DNA of 64,000 bases from Bacillota bacterium (GTDB lineage: Bacteria > Bacillota > Clostridia > Tissierellales > Peptoniphilaceae). The notes beneath the pieces were generated by a model. That model ran no database searches. It saw nothing but the letters and a program-made list of their open reading frames with translations, and was not told the origin of the DNA. How positions within the stretch are numbered: position 1 is the first letter of the stretch; every line of letters begins with the position of its first letter. The translations under genes were made by a program, and so were the position numbers. Below are positions 8,158 to 16,842 of the stretch, one piece after another. The stretch lies in assembly GCA_030532225.1 (NCBI GenBank), contig JAUNLQ010000001.1:186001-250000 (forward strand). Reading direction: 5' to 3'.

Positions 8158-8942
8158 CTTTGTCTCCTTTGTCTTTGGGATTCGTACATAAGAATTGAGG
8201 CTGAAACATTGGCATTTAAAGATTCTGCCCTGCCTTCCATTGGTATGTGAATGTCTCCCTGGGCCTGGGCTGCCATGGCTTCAGATACTCCATTGGCTTC
8301 GTTGCCTATTATTAAAATTATATTGTCTTTAAGATCTAGCTGACTTGGCTCTACAGACCTTGGGCTTAGGCTAGTAGAATATATTCTGTACCTGGCCTTT
8401 TTTAGGTCTGCCATTTGGGCTGAGTCCTTCATTACATAGGCCTTGACTCTGAAAATAGAGGCCATAGTAGACCTGACAACTTTTTCGTTAAGTATGTCCA
8501 CTGTATTAGGGCCAAGGATTATTCCATCAAAATTAAAGGCGTCAATATCTCTAATAATGCCACCTAGGTTGCCTGGGTCTCCAAGACCATCTACTAGTAT
8601 ATATCTGCCAAAGGGCATAAGGTCTTCTAGGTCTAGAAGGTCCTTTTTCACTGTAGAAATAATTCCTTGGGACCTTACTGTGTCTGTAAGCTTATTAAAA
8701 ATCCTATCTTCTACTACATTTATATTAAGTCTTTCCAGGTCCTTGTAGCTTGGATACTGGTTTTTATAAAAGCTTTGGGATATAAAGCTTTCTATTATTG
8801 GAGCCCCTTCCTTGATGGCTTCTAGGTTTACCTTTAGGCCTTCTAGGATAAAGGTCTTGTCCCTAAGTCTAACTTTCTTTTGTTTCAAAGACCTTAGGTA
8901 TTTAATTTTTTTGTTAGTATCTCCTTGGATAAAATTAATCAT
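8154..8942 (-). CDS. TrmH/SpoU-family RNA 2'-O-methyltransferase
   Basis: A 262-aa SPOUT methyltransferase using S-adenosylmethionine to methylate ribose 2'-OH in rRNA or tRNA. The N-terminal about 90 residues are a substrate-binding domain. The C-terminal knot domain shows the three family motifs: DGLGDPGNLGGIIRDIDAF, IIGNEANGVSE and IPMEGRAESLNANVSASI. It overlaps ktrA by 8 nt and DUF6873 by 4 nt. The target nucleotide cannot be predicted; a 23S rRNA Gm2251-type or tRNA site are both possible. Confidence 0.92.
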   Translation of the reverse strand: MINFIQGDTNKKIKYLRSLKQKKVRLRDKTFILEGLKVNLEAIKEGAPIIESFISQSFYKNQYPSYKDLERLNINVVEDRIFNKLTDTVRSQGIISTVKKDLLDLEDLMPFGRYILVDGLGDPGNLGGIIRDIDAFNFDGIILGPNTVDILNEKVVRSTMASIFRVKAYVMKDSAQMADLKKARYRIYSTSLSPRSVEPSQLDLKDNIILIIGNEANGVSEAMAAQAQGDIHIPMEGRAESLNANVSASILMYESQRQRRQS

Positions 8943-9591
8943 TTTCAGCTAGGTCCTCTATGTCTTCATATCTGGCTAGGACAATAACCCTATCAGTTGG
9001 CAAAATATCTTGGTCAGCCTTGGGAGATATGATCATTTGGCCCATTCTCTTTATGCCTATAACCATAATATTTTGTTCAGACCTTATGTCCAGGTCCTTA
9101 AGTCTTTTGTTGGCCCAGTCTTTTGGAGCCTTAATTTCTGCTATAGAATATTCTCCTGAAAAGTTAATATATTCCATTAAAGATGAACCAGCTATGGACC
9201 TGGCCAGTCTTTCGGCTATTTCCCTTTCTGGATAAATTATATAGTCTGCCCCAACTTTCAAAAGGATCCTGCCATACATTTCTGATGGAGCCTTGGCATA
9301 AATTGTTTCTATGCCATGTTCTCTTGCTGCCACTGTAGCCATAATTGAAGATTCTAGGTCTGAGCCTATGGCCACAACAGCTATATCAAAGTTCTTTAGG
9401 CCTAGTTCTTCAATGGCGTCTTCGTCTTTTATGTCAGTTATAATTCCTGTTGTAACTTTTGTAGCCAGGTTTTGGATCCTTTCTTGGTCCTTGTCTACTA
9501 TCATTACTTCTAGGTTTTCATTAAAAAGTTCTTGGGCCAAGGCAGAGCCAAATCTTCCTGCCCCAAAAACTACTATTGATTTATCTTGCAT
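8935..9591 (-). CDS. Potassium uptake regulatory subunit, KtrA/TrkA (RCK)
   Basis: A 218-aa cytoplasmic gating ring subunit. The N-terminal RCK_N Rossmann domain starts VVFGAGRFGSALAQEL (GxGxxG nucleotide-binding loop, residues about 8-22) with the acidic VDKDQERIQ after strand 2. The C-terminal about 80 residues are RCK_C. It binds NAD(H)/ATP and controls the membrane channel encoded just upstream (ktrB, 8-nt gap). Confidence 0.93.
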   Translation of the reverse strand: MQDKSIVVFGAGRFGSALAQELFNENLEVMIVDKDQERIQNLATKVTTGIITDIKDEDAIEELGLKNFDIAVVAIGSDLESSIMATVAAREHGIETIYAKAPSEMYGRILLKVGADYIIYPEREIAERLARSIAGSSLMEYINFSGEYSIAEIKAPKDWANKRLKDLDIRSEQNIMVIGIKRMGQMIISPKADQDILPTDRVIVLARYEDIEDLAEND

Positions 9592-9599
9592 ATTACCTC

Positions 9600-10934
9600 C
9601 TATCCAACGGCTATGTTAGCATCTGGATATTCTAACTTGGATTTCTTTTGTTTCTTACCAAAGGCAAAGGCCATAGTTAAGGGGCCGATCCTGCCCATAT
9701 ACATAGTAAGAATAATTAATAGCTTGCCGAAATTGCTTAGGTCTCCTGTTAGACCTCTAGTAACTCCTACTGTTGCATAGGCTGAAACAACTTCATATAA
9801 AATATCTATATAGGCAAAGTCCTCTGTAAGGGAAAGCAGAAAGGAAAATCCAACTACTATTACTATTGATATAATAACCAAGGCCAAAGATTTTAAAACA
9901 GTTTCAGTTGGCACCTTCTTCCTGAAGATTCTAACTGACTCTTCCCCTCTAATTACAGAAATAGTTGCTGCAAAAAGAACTCCAAAGGTAGTAGTCTTTA
10001 GGCCACCTGCAGTAGACCCTGGCGATCCACCTACAAACATTAGCATAAGCATTAAGACAGCTGAAGAGTCTCTTATGGCTCCAAGATTCAAAGAATTAAA
10101 ACCTGCTGTCCTAGCTACAACTGATTGGAAAAGAGAGACCAAGGACTTTGTTCCTAGATTTTCTGAGCCTAAACTGTAAATATTATTATATTCAATAACG
10201 AAAAACACCAAGGCTCCTAGTACAGTTAAGACCAAGGAAGTTGTAAGAACTAACTTGCCATGGGTTGAAAAGCTTTTTCTTTTTTTCTTTGAAAAGATTT
10301 CTGCATTAACACCAAAGCCTAAGCCTCCAACTATAACCAAGGTCATAATAGTAAAGTTCACTATTATATCTGACCTGTAGTCTACCATAGAATTGCCCAT
10401 AATATCAAAGCCAGCATTACAAAAGGCAGAAACTGAGTGGAAAATAGACCTCCACAAACCTAGTTTCAAACCAAAATCTGGCACAAAAACTATGGCCAAA
10501 AACAAGGCCCCAATAGCTTCAACAGCCAAAGAAAAATAAAGGACATATCTTAAAAGCTTGACTAAGCCAGAAAAGGACTCAACATTAAGTTGTTCCCTAA
10601 TAATTTGTCTACTAGTTAGGCCTATTCTCTTTCTCATAACTAAGGGAAACAAGGTGGCCAAAGTCATAATACCTAGGCCTCCAATTTGGATTAAGGTCAA
10701 GATTAAAATTTGCCCTGCCAGGTTCCAATATTCCAAGGTGTTAACAACAACTAAACCTGTTACACAAGTAGCTGAAGCTGCAGTAAACAAGGCATTTAAA
10801 AAACCTATAGACTGGCCTGACCTGGTGAAAATTCCCAGAGACAAAAGACAGGCCCCAATAAATATTATTAAAGCAAAACCTAAAGTCAAAACCAAAGGCG
10901 GGTTTAAAGAAATTGAACGAATTTTTTCTAACAT
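9600..10934 (-). CDS. Potassium/sodium transporter subunit KtrB/TrkH
   Basis: A 444-aa polytopic membrane protein built from four M1-P-M2 repeats. The four selectivity-filter loops are recognisable as ASATCVTGLVV, SAFCNAGFDIMG, ARTAGFNSL and YATVGVTRGL. The ATG has a weak RBS (AGGT). It pairs with the KtrA-type subunit immediately downstream, forming a K+ uptake system at the cytoplasmic membrane. It heads the ktrB-ktrA-trmH-DUF6873-hisS run and has its own promoter. Confidence 0.93.
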   Translation of the reverse strand: MLEKIRSISLNPPLVLTLGFALIIFIGACLLSLGIFTRSGQSIGFLNALFTAASATCVTGLVVVNTLEYWNLAGQILILTLIQIGGLGIMTLATLFPLVMRKRIGLTSRQIIREQLNVESFSGLVKLLRYVLYFSLAVEAIGALFLAIVFVPDFGLKLGLWRSIFHSVSAFCNAGFDIMGNSMVDYRSDIIVNFTIMTLVIVGGLGFGVNAEIFSKKKRKSFSTHGKLVLTTSLVLTVLGALVFFVIEYNNIYSLGSENLGTKSLVSLFQSVVARTAGFNSLNLGAIRDSSAVLMLMLMFVGGSPGSTAGGLKTTTFGVLFAATISVIRGEESVRIFRKKVPTETVLKSLALVIISIVIVVGFSFLLSLTEDFAYIDILYEVVSAYATVGVTRGLTGDLSNFGKLLIILTMYMGRIGPLTMAFAFGKKQKKSKLEYPDANIAVG

Positions 10935-10957
10935 TTTTTACCTACTTTCAATTGCTA

Positions 10958-10986
10958 ATTATACTCCAATAAATATTTATAGACAA
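10958..10986 (-). promoter_or_regulatory. Sigma-A-type promoter of ktrB operon
   Basis: On the minus strand TTGTCT (10981-10986) and TATAAT (10958-10963) are separated by exactly 17 nt, 24 nt upstream of the ktrB start. Confidence 0.75.
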
Positions 10987-11090
10987 ATTTTTCCTACTAT
11001 CTTTATGTAAAATACAGTTAATATATGGTATAGTTACTATATATAATCTTATAAAAGTTTTATAATTAAAATATAATTTTTGGAGGGAAA

Positions 11091-11408
11091 ATGAAGGAGA
11101 CAGTCATCAAGACTTTGGACCACAAAGAACATAGCAAGCATTCCCATGAACACACAAAAACCAAAGAAGTTATTAATAGAATGTCCAGACTAATTGGCCA
11201 TGCTGAAGCAATAAAAAAGATGGTGGAAAATGGCAGAGACTGTACAGAAATATTAATACAAATTTCTGCAGTTAGGTCTGCCTTAAACAACGTTGGCAAA
11301 ATAATCCTAGAAGACCATATTAACCACTGTATTGTCCACGCCATTGAAGAAAATGACTTTGAAGAAATTGAAAAACTAAATGATGCCATTAAAAAGTTTA
11401 TAAAATAA
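11091..11408 (+). CDS. CsoR/FrmR-family metal-sensing transcriptional repressor
   Basis: A 105-aa all-helical DUF156 repressor. The metal-site residues Cys51, His76 and Cys80 have exactly the 25- and 4-residue spacing of copper-sensing CsoR, so Cu(I) is the likely ligand. The N-terminal about 24 residues are His-rich (HKEHSKHSHEHTK), an extra possible metal-binding tail. A GGAGGG ribosome-binding site precedes the ATG. It is monocistronic and divergent from ktrB. Its likely targets are copper-efflux genes; the HMA/ATPase operon at the left edge is a candidate, although the operator there looks more ArsR-like. Confidence 0.88.
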   Translation: MKETVIKTLDHKEHSKHSHEHTKTKEVINRMSRLIGHAEAIKKMVENGRDCTEILIQISAVRSALNNVGKIILEDHINHCIVHAIEENDFEEIEKLNDAIKKFIK

Positions 11409-11409
11409 G

Positions 11410-11450
11410 AGAAAGTGTAGGATTTTTTATTTTCCTACACTTTCTTTTTA
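11410..11450. terminator. Bidirectional terminator between csoR and fmdE
   Basis: A 13-bp stem AGAAAGTGTAGGA / TCCTACACTTTCT (11410-11422 and 11433-11445) is flanked by T-runs on both strands. It can end both the plus-strand repressor and the minus-strand fmdE transcripts. Confidence 0.85.
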
Positions 11451-11978
11451 TATATCAAATCTTTTATAGGCAGAGTAGCAGTCTAAGCACAGCTTCTTTC
11501 CTTTTTCTAGTCTTATGAAATTTTCGCTAGTCCTTTCTCCACAGGCCTGGCAGCTGTAAGATTCAAATATTCTTGCTGGCTCAGGCAGGTCTATTGTTGT
11601 TTCTTTTAGGTCAAACATTTCTTCTGGCTGACAGTTGTGGAAAAAATTGAAAGATTCTTCTCTGGTCATTGGTCTGTCTAGTTTTTTCAAAACTAGTCTT
11701 ACAGATTTTCCTGTGGTCCTATTGTAAAAAGAATAGGCAGCTTTTCCTGTCATGTGAAACAAAAGATTGCCCTTGCCCAGGGTGCAGCCTAAAATAACTT
11801 GAATTGCATCTAGTCCACAAGCATCATTTTCAGATATACACACTACTTCTTCATCAGTTGAAAATTTTAGGTCCAAAAGGTCAGCGGCATATAGGGCTGC
11901 CCTAAAGCCTATGGTCACTCCTGGACATACATGGCCGTGAAAGTCCACTACTTTTTGCCATAACTTTTCTTTGTTCAT
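11448..11978 (-). CDS. FmdE-family protein with C-terminal zinc ribbon
   Basis: A 176-aa FmdE/Tra1-type protein. The N-terminal domain carries DFHGHVCPGVTIGFRA (HGHxCPG metal-binding motif) and CGLDAIQVILGCTLGKGN. The C-terminus has a CQACGER...CLDC zinc ribbon. FmdE was named from a gene linked to molybdenum formylmethanofuran dehydrogenase but is widespread in bacteria lacking that enzyme. I place the start at 11978 because the GGAGGA (11986-11991) is 7 nt from this ATG and only 1 nt from the ATG at 11984. It is the last gene of a FecBCD-type importer operon, 3-4 nt after the ATPase, suggesting a role in metal or metallo-cofactor handling. Confidence 0.85.
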   Translation of the reverse strand: MNKEKLWQKVVDFHGHVCPGVTIGFRAALYAADLLDLKFSTDEEVVCISENDACGLDAIQVILGCTLGKGNLLFHMTGKAAYSFYNRTTGKSVRLVLKKLDRPMTREESFNFFHNCQPEEMFDLKETTIDLPEPARIFESYSCQACGERTSENFIRLEKGKKLCLDCYSAYKRFDI

Positions 11979-11996
11979 TTTCATTTCCTCCAATTT

Positions 11997-12752
11997 TTAT
12001 AGGGCAACTATAAGTTTTTGTCCCTTGTAGTCAACAATATCCACATCTATTTTATAAAGGTCCTTAATAGCCTGAGGACTTAGAAGGTCAAGGCCACCAT
12101 AGCCATAAACTTGAGAATCTTTTATAAGCAAAAATCTATCACAGTATTTTATGGCCAAGTTAAGGTCGTGGATTACTATAAGTCCACCAATATTTTCTTG
12201 GCTACAAATTTCCCTAACTATTTTCAAGATTTCCTGCTGGTTGTAAGGGTCTAGGTTGCTAGTAGGTTCGTCTAAAAGCAAGTATTTGGGTTCCTGGGCC
12301 AGGGCCCTGGCTAGGACAATTTTTTGTAGCTCACCTCCTGACACTTGGTCTACATAGCTAGAGGCATAAGAGCTTAAATTTAGTTTTTGTAAAATTTCGC
12401 TGACTATGTTCTTGTCCTGAGAGCTGGCCTCCCACTTTATATAGGGTCTTCTGCCTAATAAAACTGTGTCAAAAACCATAGTATGAGAGGCTTGGGTCTT
12501 TTGGCCTACATAGGCAATTTTTTTGGCCAGGTCTAGGCGAGAAAGTTTATAAATATCCTGGCCATCTAAAAGAATCTGGCCTCCACTAATTTTGTGGATC
12601 CTACTTAGGCATTTTAATAGGGTGCTTTTGCCTGCTCCATTGTTACCAAGAATTGCTGTTAAATGGCCTGGCTCAATTTGGCAGGAAATATTTTTTAAGA
12701 CTGTCTTGGATTTTGGTCCATAGGCAAAGTCTAAGTTTTTAATTTCTAGCAT
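11997..12752 (-). CDS. FecE/BtuD-type ABC transporter ATPase
   Basis: A 251-aa ATPase of the iron-siderophore/cobalamin importer class. It has Walker A GNNGAGKSTLL (residues about 36-46), signature VSGGELQKIVLARAL, Walker B YLLLDEPTSNLD and the switch His in VIHDLNL. It energises the FecCD-like permease encoded upstream, whose end it overlaps by 14 nt. Substrate could be a metal chelate, free metal oxyanion or corrinoid. Confidence 0.92.
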   Translation of the reverse strand: MLEIKNLDFAYGPKSKTVLKNISCQIEPGHLTAILGNNGAGKSTLLKCLSRIHKISGGQILLDGQDIYKLSRLDLAKKIAYVGQKTQASHTMVFDTVLLGRRPYIKWEASSQDKNIVSEILQKLNLSSYASSYVDQVSGGELQKIVLARALAQEPKYLLLDEPTSNLDPYNQQEILKIVREICSQENIGGLIVIHDLNLAIKYCDRFLLIKDSQVYGYGGLDLLSPQAIKDLYKIDVDIVDYKGQKLIVAL

Positions 12753-13860
12753 TGCTGGCCCCCTTTATTAGCAAGTATAAAAATACTGGAGCTCCTAAAA
12801 AGGAAGTAAGGGCACCAATAGGCAAAACTATAGGAGCTATAAGTAGTCTAGCTAAGTTGTCTGCCAAAAGAAGAATCAAGGCTCCAGCCAGGGCTGACCC
12901 TGGTATTAAAAATCTGTAGTCATCTCCTAGAAATATTCTCATTATATGAGGGGCAACTAGGCCAATAAAGCTAATAATTCCCACAAAGGAAACACTTACT
13001 GCTGCTGTAAGGGAAGAAACAGTCATGGTAATTAACATTAGTCTTCTAGTGTCAACTCCTAGACTTTGGGCTGTGTCTGTTCCTGTGCTCATAGCATTGT
13101 AATTCCAGCTGTTAATCATAAAATATCCTAGGCTAAAAACTAAGACCAAGGCAATAACTAGAAGATTGGACCAGCTGGCAGAGCCTAAGTTTCCAAAGGT
13201 CCAAAAAACCACTGCTCCTAACTGGCTGTCATCTGCAAAAAACTGCAAAAGGGTAAAGGCCCCAGTAAACAGTGAGCTTAAGGCCACTCCTGCCAAGATC
13301 AAAGAGCCAGGGCCTAGGGATTTTTTTAGCCTAGCAATAAATAAAATTACTAGGGTAGAGGCAAGGCCAAAGACAAAGGCTGACAAGGTTACTATATAAG
13401 GGTTGTTAATTTCCATGGCCACATTAGTAGAGGCAGATGAAACTATGCCGCCACCAAAAACCACAATGCCTAAGGCTGCACCAAAGGCTGCCCCTTGAGA
13501 AACTCCTAGGGTTGAGGCTGAAGCCAGTTGATTTTGCAAAACACATTGCATAACTGTCCCAGATGAGGCTAAGGCTGCGCCAACTAAAATTGCAGCTAGA
13601 GCCCTAGGTAGCCTAATATTTAAGATTACTAGGCTGGCCTGGCTGTCTCCTTGGCCTAGGAAGACCTTAATTATTTGGTCTACAGTCAGGTCTATGGCAC
13701 CCTTTTTTATGGAATAAAAGGCAACTAGCAAGCTTACTAAGGCTGTAATTAAAAGAGTCAGTCTTTTTTGTCCTAGTCTTTTCTTGTATAGACTTAGGCT
13801 ATTAAGTTTTTCTGCTTTTTTATTGGTTGAAATTAATTGGTCCATAAAATGCACCAGCAC
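12739..13860 (-). CDS. FecCD-family ABC transporter permease
   Basis: A polytopic permease of about 373 aa (about ten membrane spans) of the FecCD/BtuC class. It shows the family segments RLPRALAAILVGAALASSGTVMQ and GLVAPHIMRIFLGDDYR, the latter being the coupling region that contacts the ATPase. The start is ambiguous: a GTG at 13860 or an ATG at 13845, both inside the 3' end of the binding-protein gene and neither with a good RBS, consistent with translational coupling. Confidence 0.92.
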   Translation of the reverse strand: MLVHFMDQLISTNKKAEKLNSLSLYKKRLGQKRLTLLITALVSLLVAFYSIKKGAIDLTVDQIIKVFLGQGDSQASLVILNIRLPRALAAILVGAALASSGTVMQCVLQNQLASASTLGVSQGAAFGAALGIVVFGGGIVSSASTNVAMEINNPYIVTLSAFVFGLASTLVILFIARLKKSLGPGSLILAGVALSSLFTGAFTLLQFFADDSQLGAVVFWTFGNLGSASWSNLLVIALVLVFSLGYFMINSWNYNAMSTGTDTAQSLGVDTRRLMLITMTVSSLTAAVSVSFVGIISFIGLVAPHIMRIFLGDDYRFLIPGSALAGALILLLADNLARLLIAPIVLPIGALTSFLGAPVFLYLLIKGASNARN

Positions 13861-14929
13861 TTTCTAATTTTTGTAAATAATTTTCGTCATCAAGGAAGAA
13901 TTTAAAGATTTCTTGGGCCTTCTTATTTATATCTAGGTCAGCAAAGTTTTCTGGATACAAAACTGAACCTATATAGTAAGCATTTAAGAGAGGAATTTCC
14001 AAGTTGGAAAAGTAGCTTGAAGCACTAGGTTGTTGGAAAACCTGGCCCTTTTGGAAGGCCTTTAATTCCCTATAAAAGTCTGGATTTGTCTTATAATCTT
14101 CCTTGACCAGTCCCACACCTTCAAAGTCACAGAAAATATAGTCTGGATCCCAGGCTAGGATTTGTTCCTTGTCTACAAAGGCAACTACAGGTCCTTGGTC
14201 CTGGCTGGCTAAGTTCTTGGCCTTAATAGAGTCTAAAACTGAGTCTTGGACCCTAACACTTTCTATGCCATTTATGCCCTTGTAAGAGGCAGCTGCTGAA
14301 ATTATTGAAGGTTTTTGGTCCTCTGTAATATTTGCTGTCCTTGCCTCTAGGTCCTCAAGGCAAGAGTGAATGTAGGCTACTACTTCTTCTGCTCTTTCCT
14401 CTACTCCACAAGCCTGGCCCAGGGTTCTTAGGGCCTGGTCATAGTCTTTAGCAAAAAGTGTTCCCATGGCTACAGACACTACTGGCAGTCCAGTTTTGGT
14501 CTCAAGGTCTTTTACTATATCTTCTGTAAAGCTGCAAAGAATTAAATCTGGATTTGCTTTAATAATTTCTTCTGGATAGTATTCTACGTTTCCCTTTTCA
14601 CCTGAACCTACTAGGGGCAAATCCCACCACAAGTCTCTATTGGCATAGGCATAGGCAGTTTGCGGGTCTAGGTTTTTTACATCAATACTTAGGCCTACAA
14701 CTTTGTCTGCCAGGCCTAAATATGTAATCATTCTTGGAGTGTTGCCAAGGACTACTATTCTTTCAACCTTTTCAGGTACTTCTACTTGACGACCAAGGTC
14801 ATCTACAATAGTTTTTCTTTCAATAGAAGCTTGTGGTCCTTTGCTTTGGTCTTCAGTTTTGGAACAAGCTGGAAGTAAGGCTAAAAATAAAACAGCCATA
14901 CAGACTCCCAATAATTTTTTCATTTTCAT
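13820..14929 (-). CDS. FecB/BtuF-type substrate-binding lipoprotein
   Basis: A 369-aa class III binding protein. Residues 1-21 are a lipoprotein signal peptide ending LLPAC with the lipidated Cys22. The mature part starts with the FecB-type TIVDDLGRQVEVPEKVERIVVLG and has two lobes joined by a long helix. It captures a substrate outside the membrane for the permease/ATPase encoded downstream (41-nt overlap with the permease). No Fur-type box was recognised upstream. The FmdE gene in the same operon raises molybdate/tungstate or another metal as substrate, but this is inference. Confidence 0.9.
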   Translation of the reverse strand: MKMKKLLGVCMAVLFLALLPACSKTEDQSKGPQASIERKTIVDDLGRQVEVPEKVERIVVLGNTPRMITYLGLADKVVGLSIDVKNLDPQTAYAYANRDLWWDLPLVGSGEKGNVEYYPEEIIKANPDLILCSFTEDIVKDLETKTGLPVVSVAMGTLFAKDYDQALRTLGQACGVEERAEEVVAYIHSCLEDLEARTANITEDQKPSIISAAASYKGINGIESVRVQDSVLDSIKAKNLASQDQGPVVAFVDKEQILAWDPDYIFCDFEGVGLVKEDYKTNPDFYRELKAFQKGQVFQQPSASSYFSNLEIPLLNAYYIGSVLYPENFADLDINKKAQEIFKFFLDDENYLQKLESAGAFYGPINFNQ

Positions 14930-15034
14930 TTTCTAAGGCTCCTTTAACTTTGTATCTATAAGTTTATAGGTAAAAAAACTTTTGTGAACCCACCTATGGG
15001 GTTAATTTTCCTTTTTCTCTTAATTATTTGGCCA

Positions 15035-15069
15035 ATAAAAAATGGACCAAGTTGGAAAGCTTGATCCAA
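15035..15069 (-). terminator. Terminator after the zinc-ribbon gene
   Basis: On the minus strand TGGATCAAG pairs with CTTGGTCCA and is followed by TTTTTTATT, 12 nt after the zinc-ribbon gene stop. It separates the nfn operon from the metal importer. Confidence 0.75.
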
Positions 15070-15080
15070 ATTAATAATTT

Positions 15081-15449
15081 TTAAAGTTTTCTTCCACACT
15101 TTGGACAGTAGTCAAAGTCTTCTTCTGCCTGGTAGCCACAAGAGGAACAGGTCCTTGTAGGCCTATAGGATGATGCCACTAGGCTAAGGTCTGACTCTTG
15201 TAGACTAAGTTTTCTTCCAGCTTCTAAGTCCTGGCCTAGACTTTGGTCTATTTGATAAACAGAGCCACAAGTGGAGCAGGATAAATAATATTTTCGATCC
15301 CAGCGAATTACTGGCAAGAAAAATAAGGAAAATACCTTGTAGACTACAAAGGCCTTAAAGGGTCCATAGGTCCCACAGACCTGACAGCTTAAGTTTTGGG
15401 AAAAGTCTATGGCCTCTTCTTTAGACTTTATAGAAAAAAACAAAAACAT
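15081..15449 (-). CDS. Zinc-ribbon protein of unknown function
   Basis: A 122-aa protein with three Cys pairs. CQVCG lies near residue 22, CSTCG near residue 58, and a C-terminal zinc ribbon has CSSCG...CPKCG (residues about 101-119). Residues 34-48 are moderately hydrophobic (VVYKVFSLFFLPVI), recalling the small zinc-ribbon proteins in which the first two CxxC pairs bracket a short hydrophobic hairpin. It begins 1 nt after the nfnB stop and so is co-transcribed with nfnAB. No specific function is inferred. Confidence 0.7.
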   Translation of the reverse strand: MFLFFSIKSKEEAIDFSQNLSCQVCGTYGPFKAFVVYKVFSLFFLPVIRWDRKYYLSCSTCGSVYQIDQSLGQDLEAGRKLSLQESDLSLVASSYRPTRTCSSCGYQAEEDFDYCPKCGRKL

Positions 15450-15450
15450 C

Positions 15451-16842
15451 TTAGGCCTCTTTTTTCTTTTGCTTTAAATACTGGTCTATGGCCTGGGCTG
15501 CCTTTTTTCCAGCTCCCATGGCTAGGATTACTGTTGCTGATCCTGACACACAGTCGCCACCTGCAAAGACTCCCTCTTTGTTAGTAAGGCCAAATTCATC
15601 TGCCAAGATGCGTTTTTTCTGGTCCACTTCTAGGTCCAAAGTAGTCTGGCTTATAAGAGGGTTAGGGTTAGTGCCTATGGCTATAATCACTGTGTCTACT
15701 GGAAAGGAAAAGTCTGACCCTTCTACAGGAATAGGTCTTCTTCTCCCTGACTGGTCTGCTGGACCTAGGGTCATTTTCCTAGCCTTAACTTCCTTGACCC
15801 AGCCCTTTTCGTCTCCTAGGATTTCTATAGGATTGGCTAGGAATAAAAACTCAATGCCTTCTTCAATGGCATTTTCCACTTCTTCTTCCCTAGCTGGCAA
15901 CTCATCCTTGGTCCTCCTATATATTACCTTGACCTTGGAGCCAAATCTTTTGGCAGTTCTAGCTGCATCCATGGCCACATTGCCACCACCTACAACTAAG
16001 ACTTCCTTGCCTAGGTGAATTGGAGTGTCTGAAGATTTTTTGTAGGCTTCCATTAAGTTGGCCCTAGTCAAAAATTCGTTGGCAGAAAAAACTCCATTTA
16101 GATTTTCTCCAGGAATATTCATAAAAACAGGACTGCCTGCACCTGAGCCTAAAAACACAGCCTGGTAGCCAGCTGCAAACAAGTCGTCTACAGTATGGGT
16201 CCTGCCAATAAGGGTGTTTTTCTTAATTTCCACTCCAAGCTTTTCCAAGTTGGCAATTTCCTTGGCTACAATTTTTTCCTTAGGCAAACGAAACTCTGGT
16301 ATGCCATAAGTAAGAACTCCTCCAGTTTTGTGCAAGGCTTCAAAAAGGCTGACTTGGTAGCCTATTTTGGCCAGCTCTCCTGCACAAGTAATTCCTGCAG
16401 GCCCTGAACCAACAACTGCTACTTTTTGGTCCTTGTTTTCTGAACTTGTAGCTACTTGTAAGTTGTTTTCTAGGGCATAGTCAGCTGCAAAACGTTCCAG
16501 CTTGCCTATGGCTATAGGGTCTCCCTTTCTACCAAGAATACAAACTTTTTCGCACTGGTCTTCTTGGGGACAGACCCTGCCACAAACTGCAGGTAGGCTA
16601 GTATAAGTAGATAAAATCTCAAAAGCCTTAGCAAAGTTTTCTTGGGAAATTGCTTTAATAAAGGCTGGTATGTCTATGGCAACTGGACAGCCTGATACAC
16701 AAAGGGGGTTTTTGCATTGCAGGCATCTCTTAGCCTCTGCCACTGCTTCTTCAGCTGTATAGCCTAAACAAACTTCTCCAAAGTCCTTAATCCTGTCCTC
16801 TGGCTGCCTATATGAAATTTCAACTCTTTTTAGTCTATTCAA
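15451..16842 (-). CDS. nfnB: NfnB: NADPH-binding large subunit of ferredoxin:NADP oxidoreductase (GltD-like)
   Basis: A 463-aa flavoprotein of the glutamate synthase small-subunit family. The N-terminal domain ligates two 4Fe-4S clusters (CLQCKNPLC, CGRVCPQEDQCEKVC). FAD binds at VVGSGPAGITCAGEL and NADPH at VVGGGNVAMDAARTA. The C-terminal GVFAGGDCVSGSAT completes the FAD site. Alone it could be annotated gltD, but no gltB is present and it overlaps an NfnA-type gene by 8 nt. That pair is the NfnAB complex, which bifurcates NADPH electrons to NAD+ and ferredoxin or the reverse. Cytoplasmic. Confidence 0.9.
   Translation of the reverse strand: MNRLKRVEISYRQPEDRIKDFGEVCLGYTAEEAVAEAKRCLQCKNPLCVSGCPVAIDIPAFIKAISQENFAKAFEILSTYTSLPAVCGRVCPQEDQCEKVCILGRKGDPIAIGKLERFAADYALENNLQVATSSENKDQKVAVVGSGPAGITCAGELAKIGYQVSLFEALHKTGGVLTYGIPEFRLPKEKIVAKEIANLEKLGVEIKKNTLIGRTHTVDDLFAAGYQAVFLGSGAGSPVFMNIPGENLNGVFSANEFLTRANLMEAYKKSSDTPIHLGKEVLVVGGGNVAMDAARTAKRFGSKVKVIYRRTKDELPAREEEVENAIEEGIEFLFLANPIEILGDEKGWVKEVKARKMTLGPADQSGRRRPIPVEGSDFSFPVDTVIIAIGTNPNPLISQTTLDLEVDQKKRILADEFGLTNKEGVFAGGDCVSGSATVILAMGAGKKAAQAIDQYLKQKKKEA

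Noticed and set aside
10558..11010. 150-codon plus-strand frame
   Set aside because: Antisense to the 5' half of ktrB; Lys/Pro-rich translation typical of shadow frames.
11066..11389. 107-codon minus-strand frame
   Set aside because: Antisense to the csoR gene, which has conserved C-H-C metal residues and a proper RBS.
15488..16018. 176-codon plus-strand frame
   Set aside because: Antisense to nfnB, whose motifs are clear; low-complexity Ser/Pro-rich translation.
15451..16842. Glutamate synthase small subunit (gltD)
   Set aside because: No large subunit gene is nearby, and it overlaps an NfnA-type partner, so NfnB is the better assignment.
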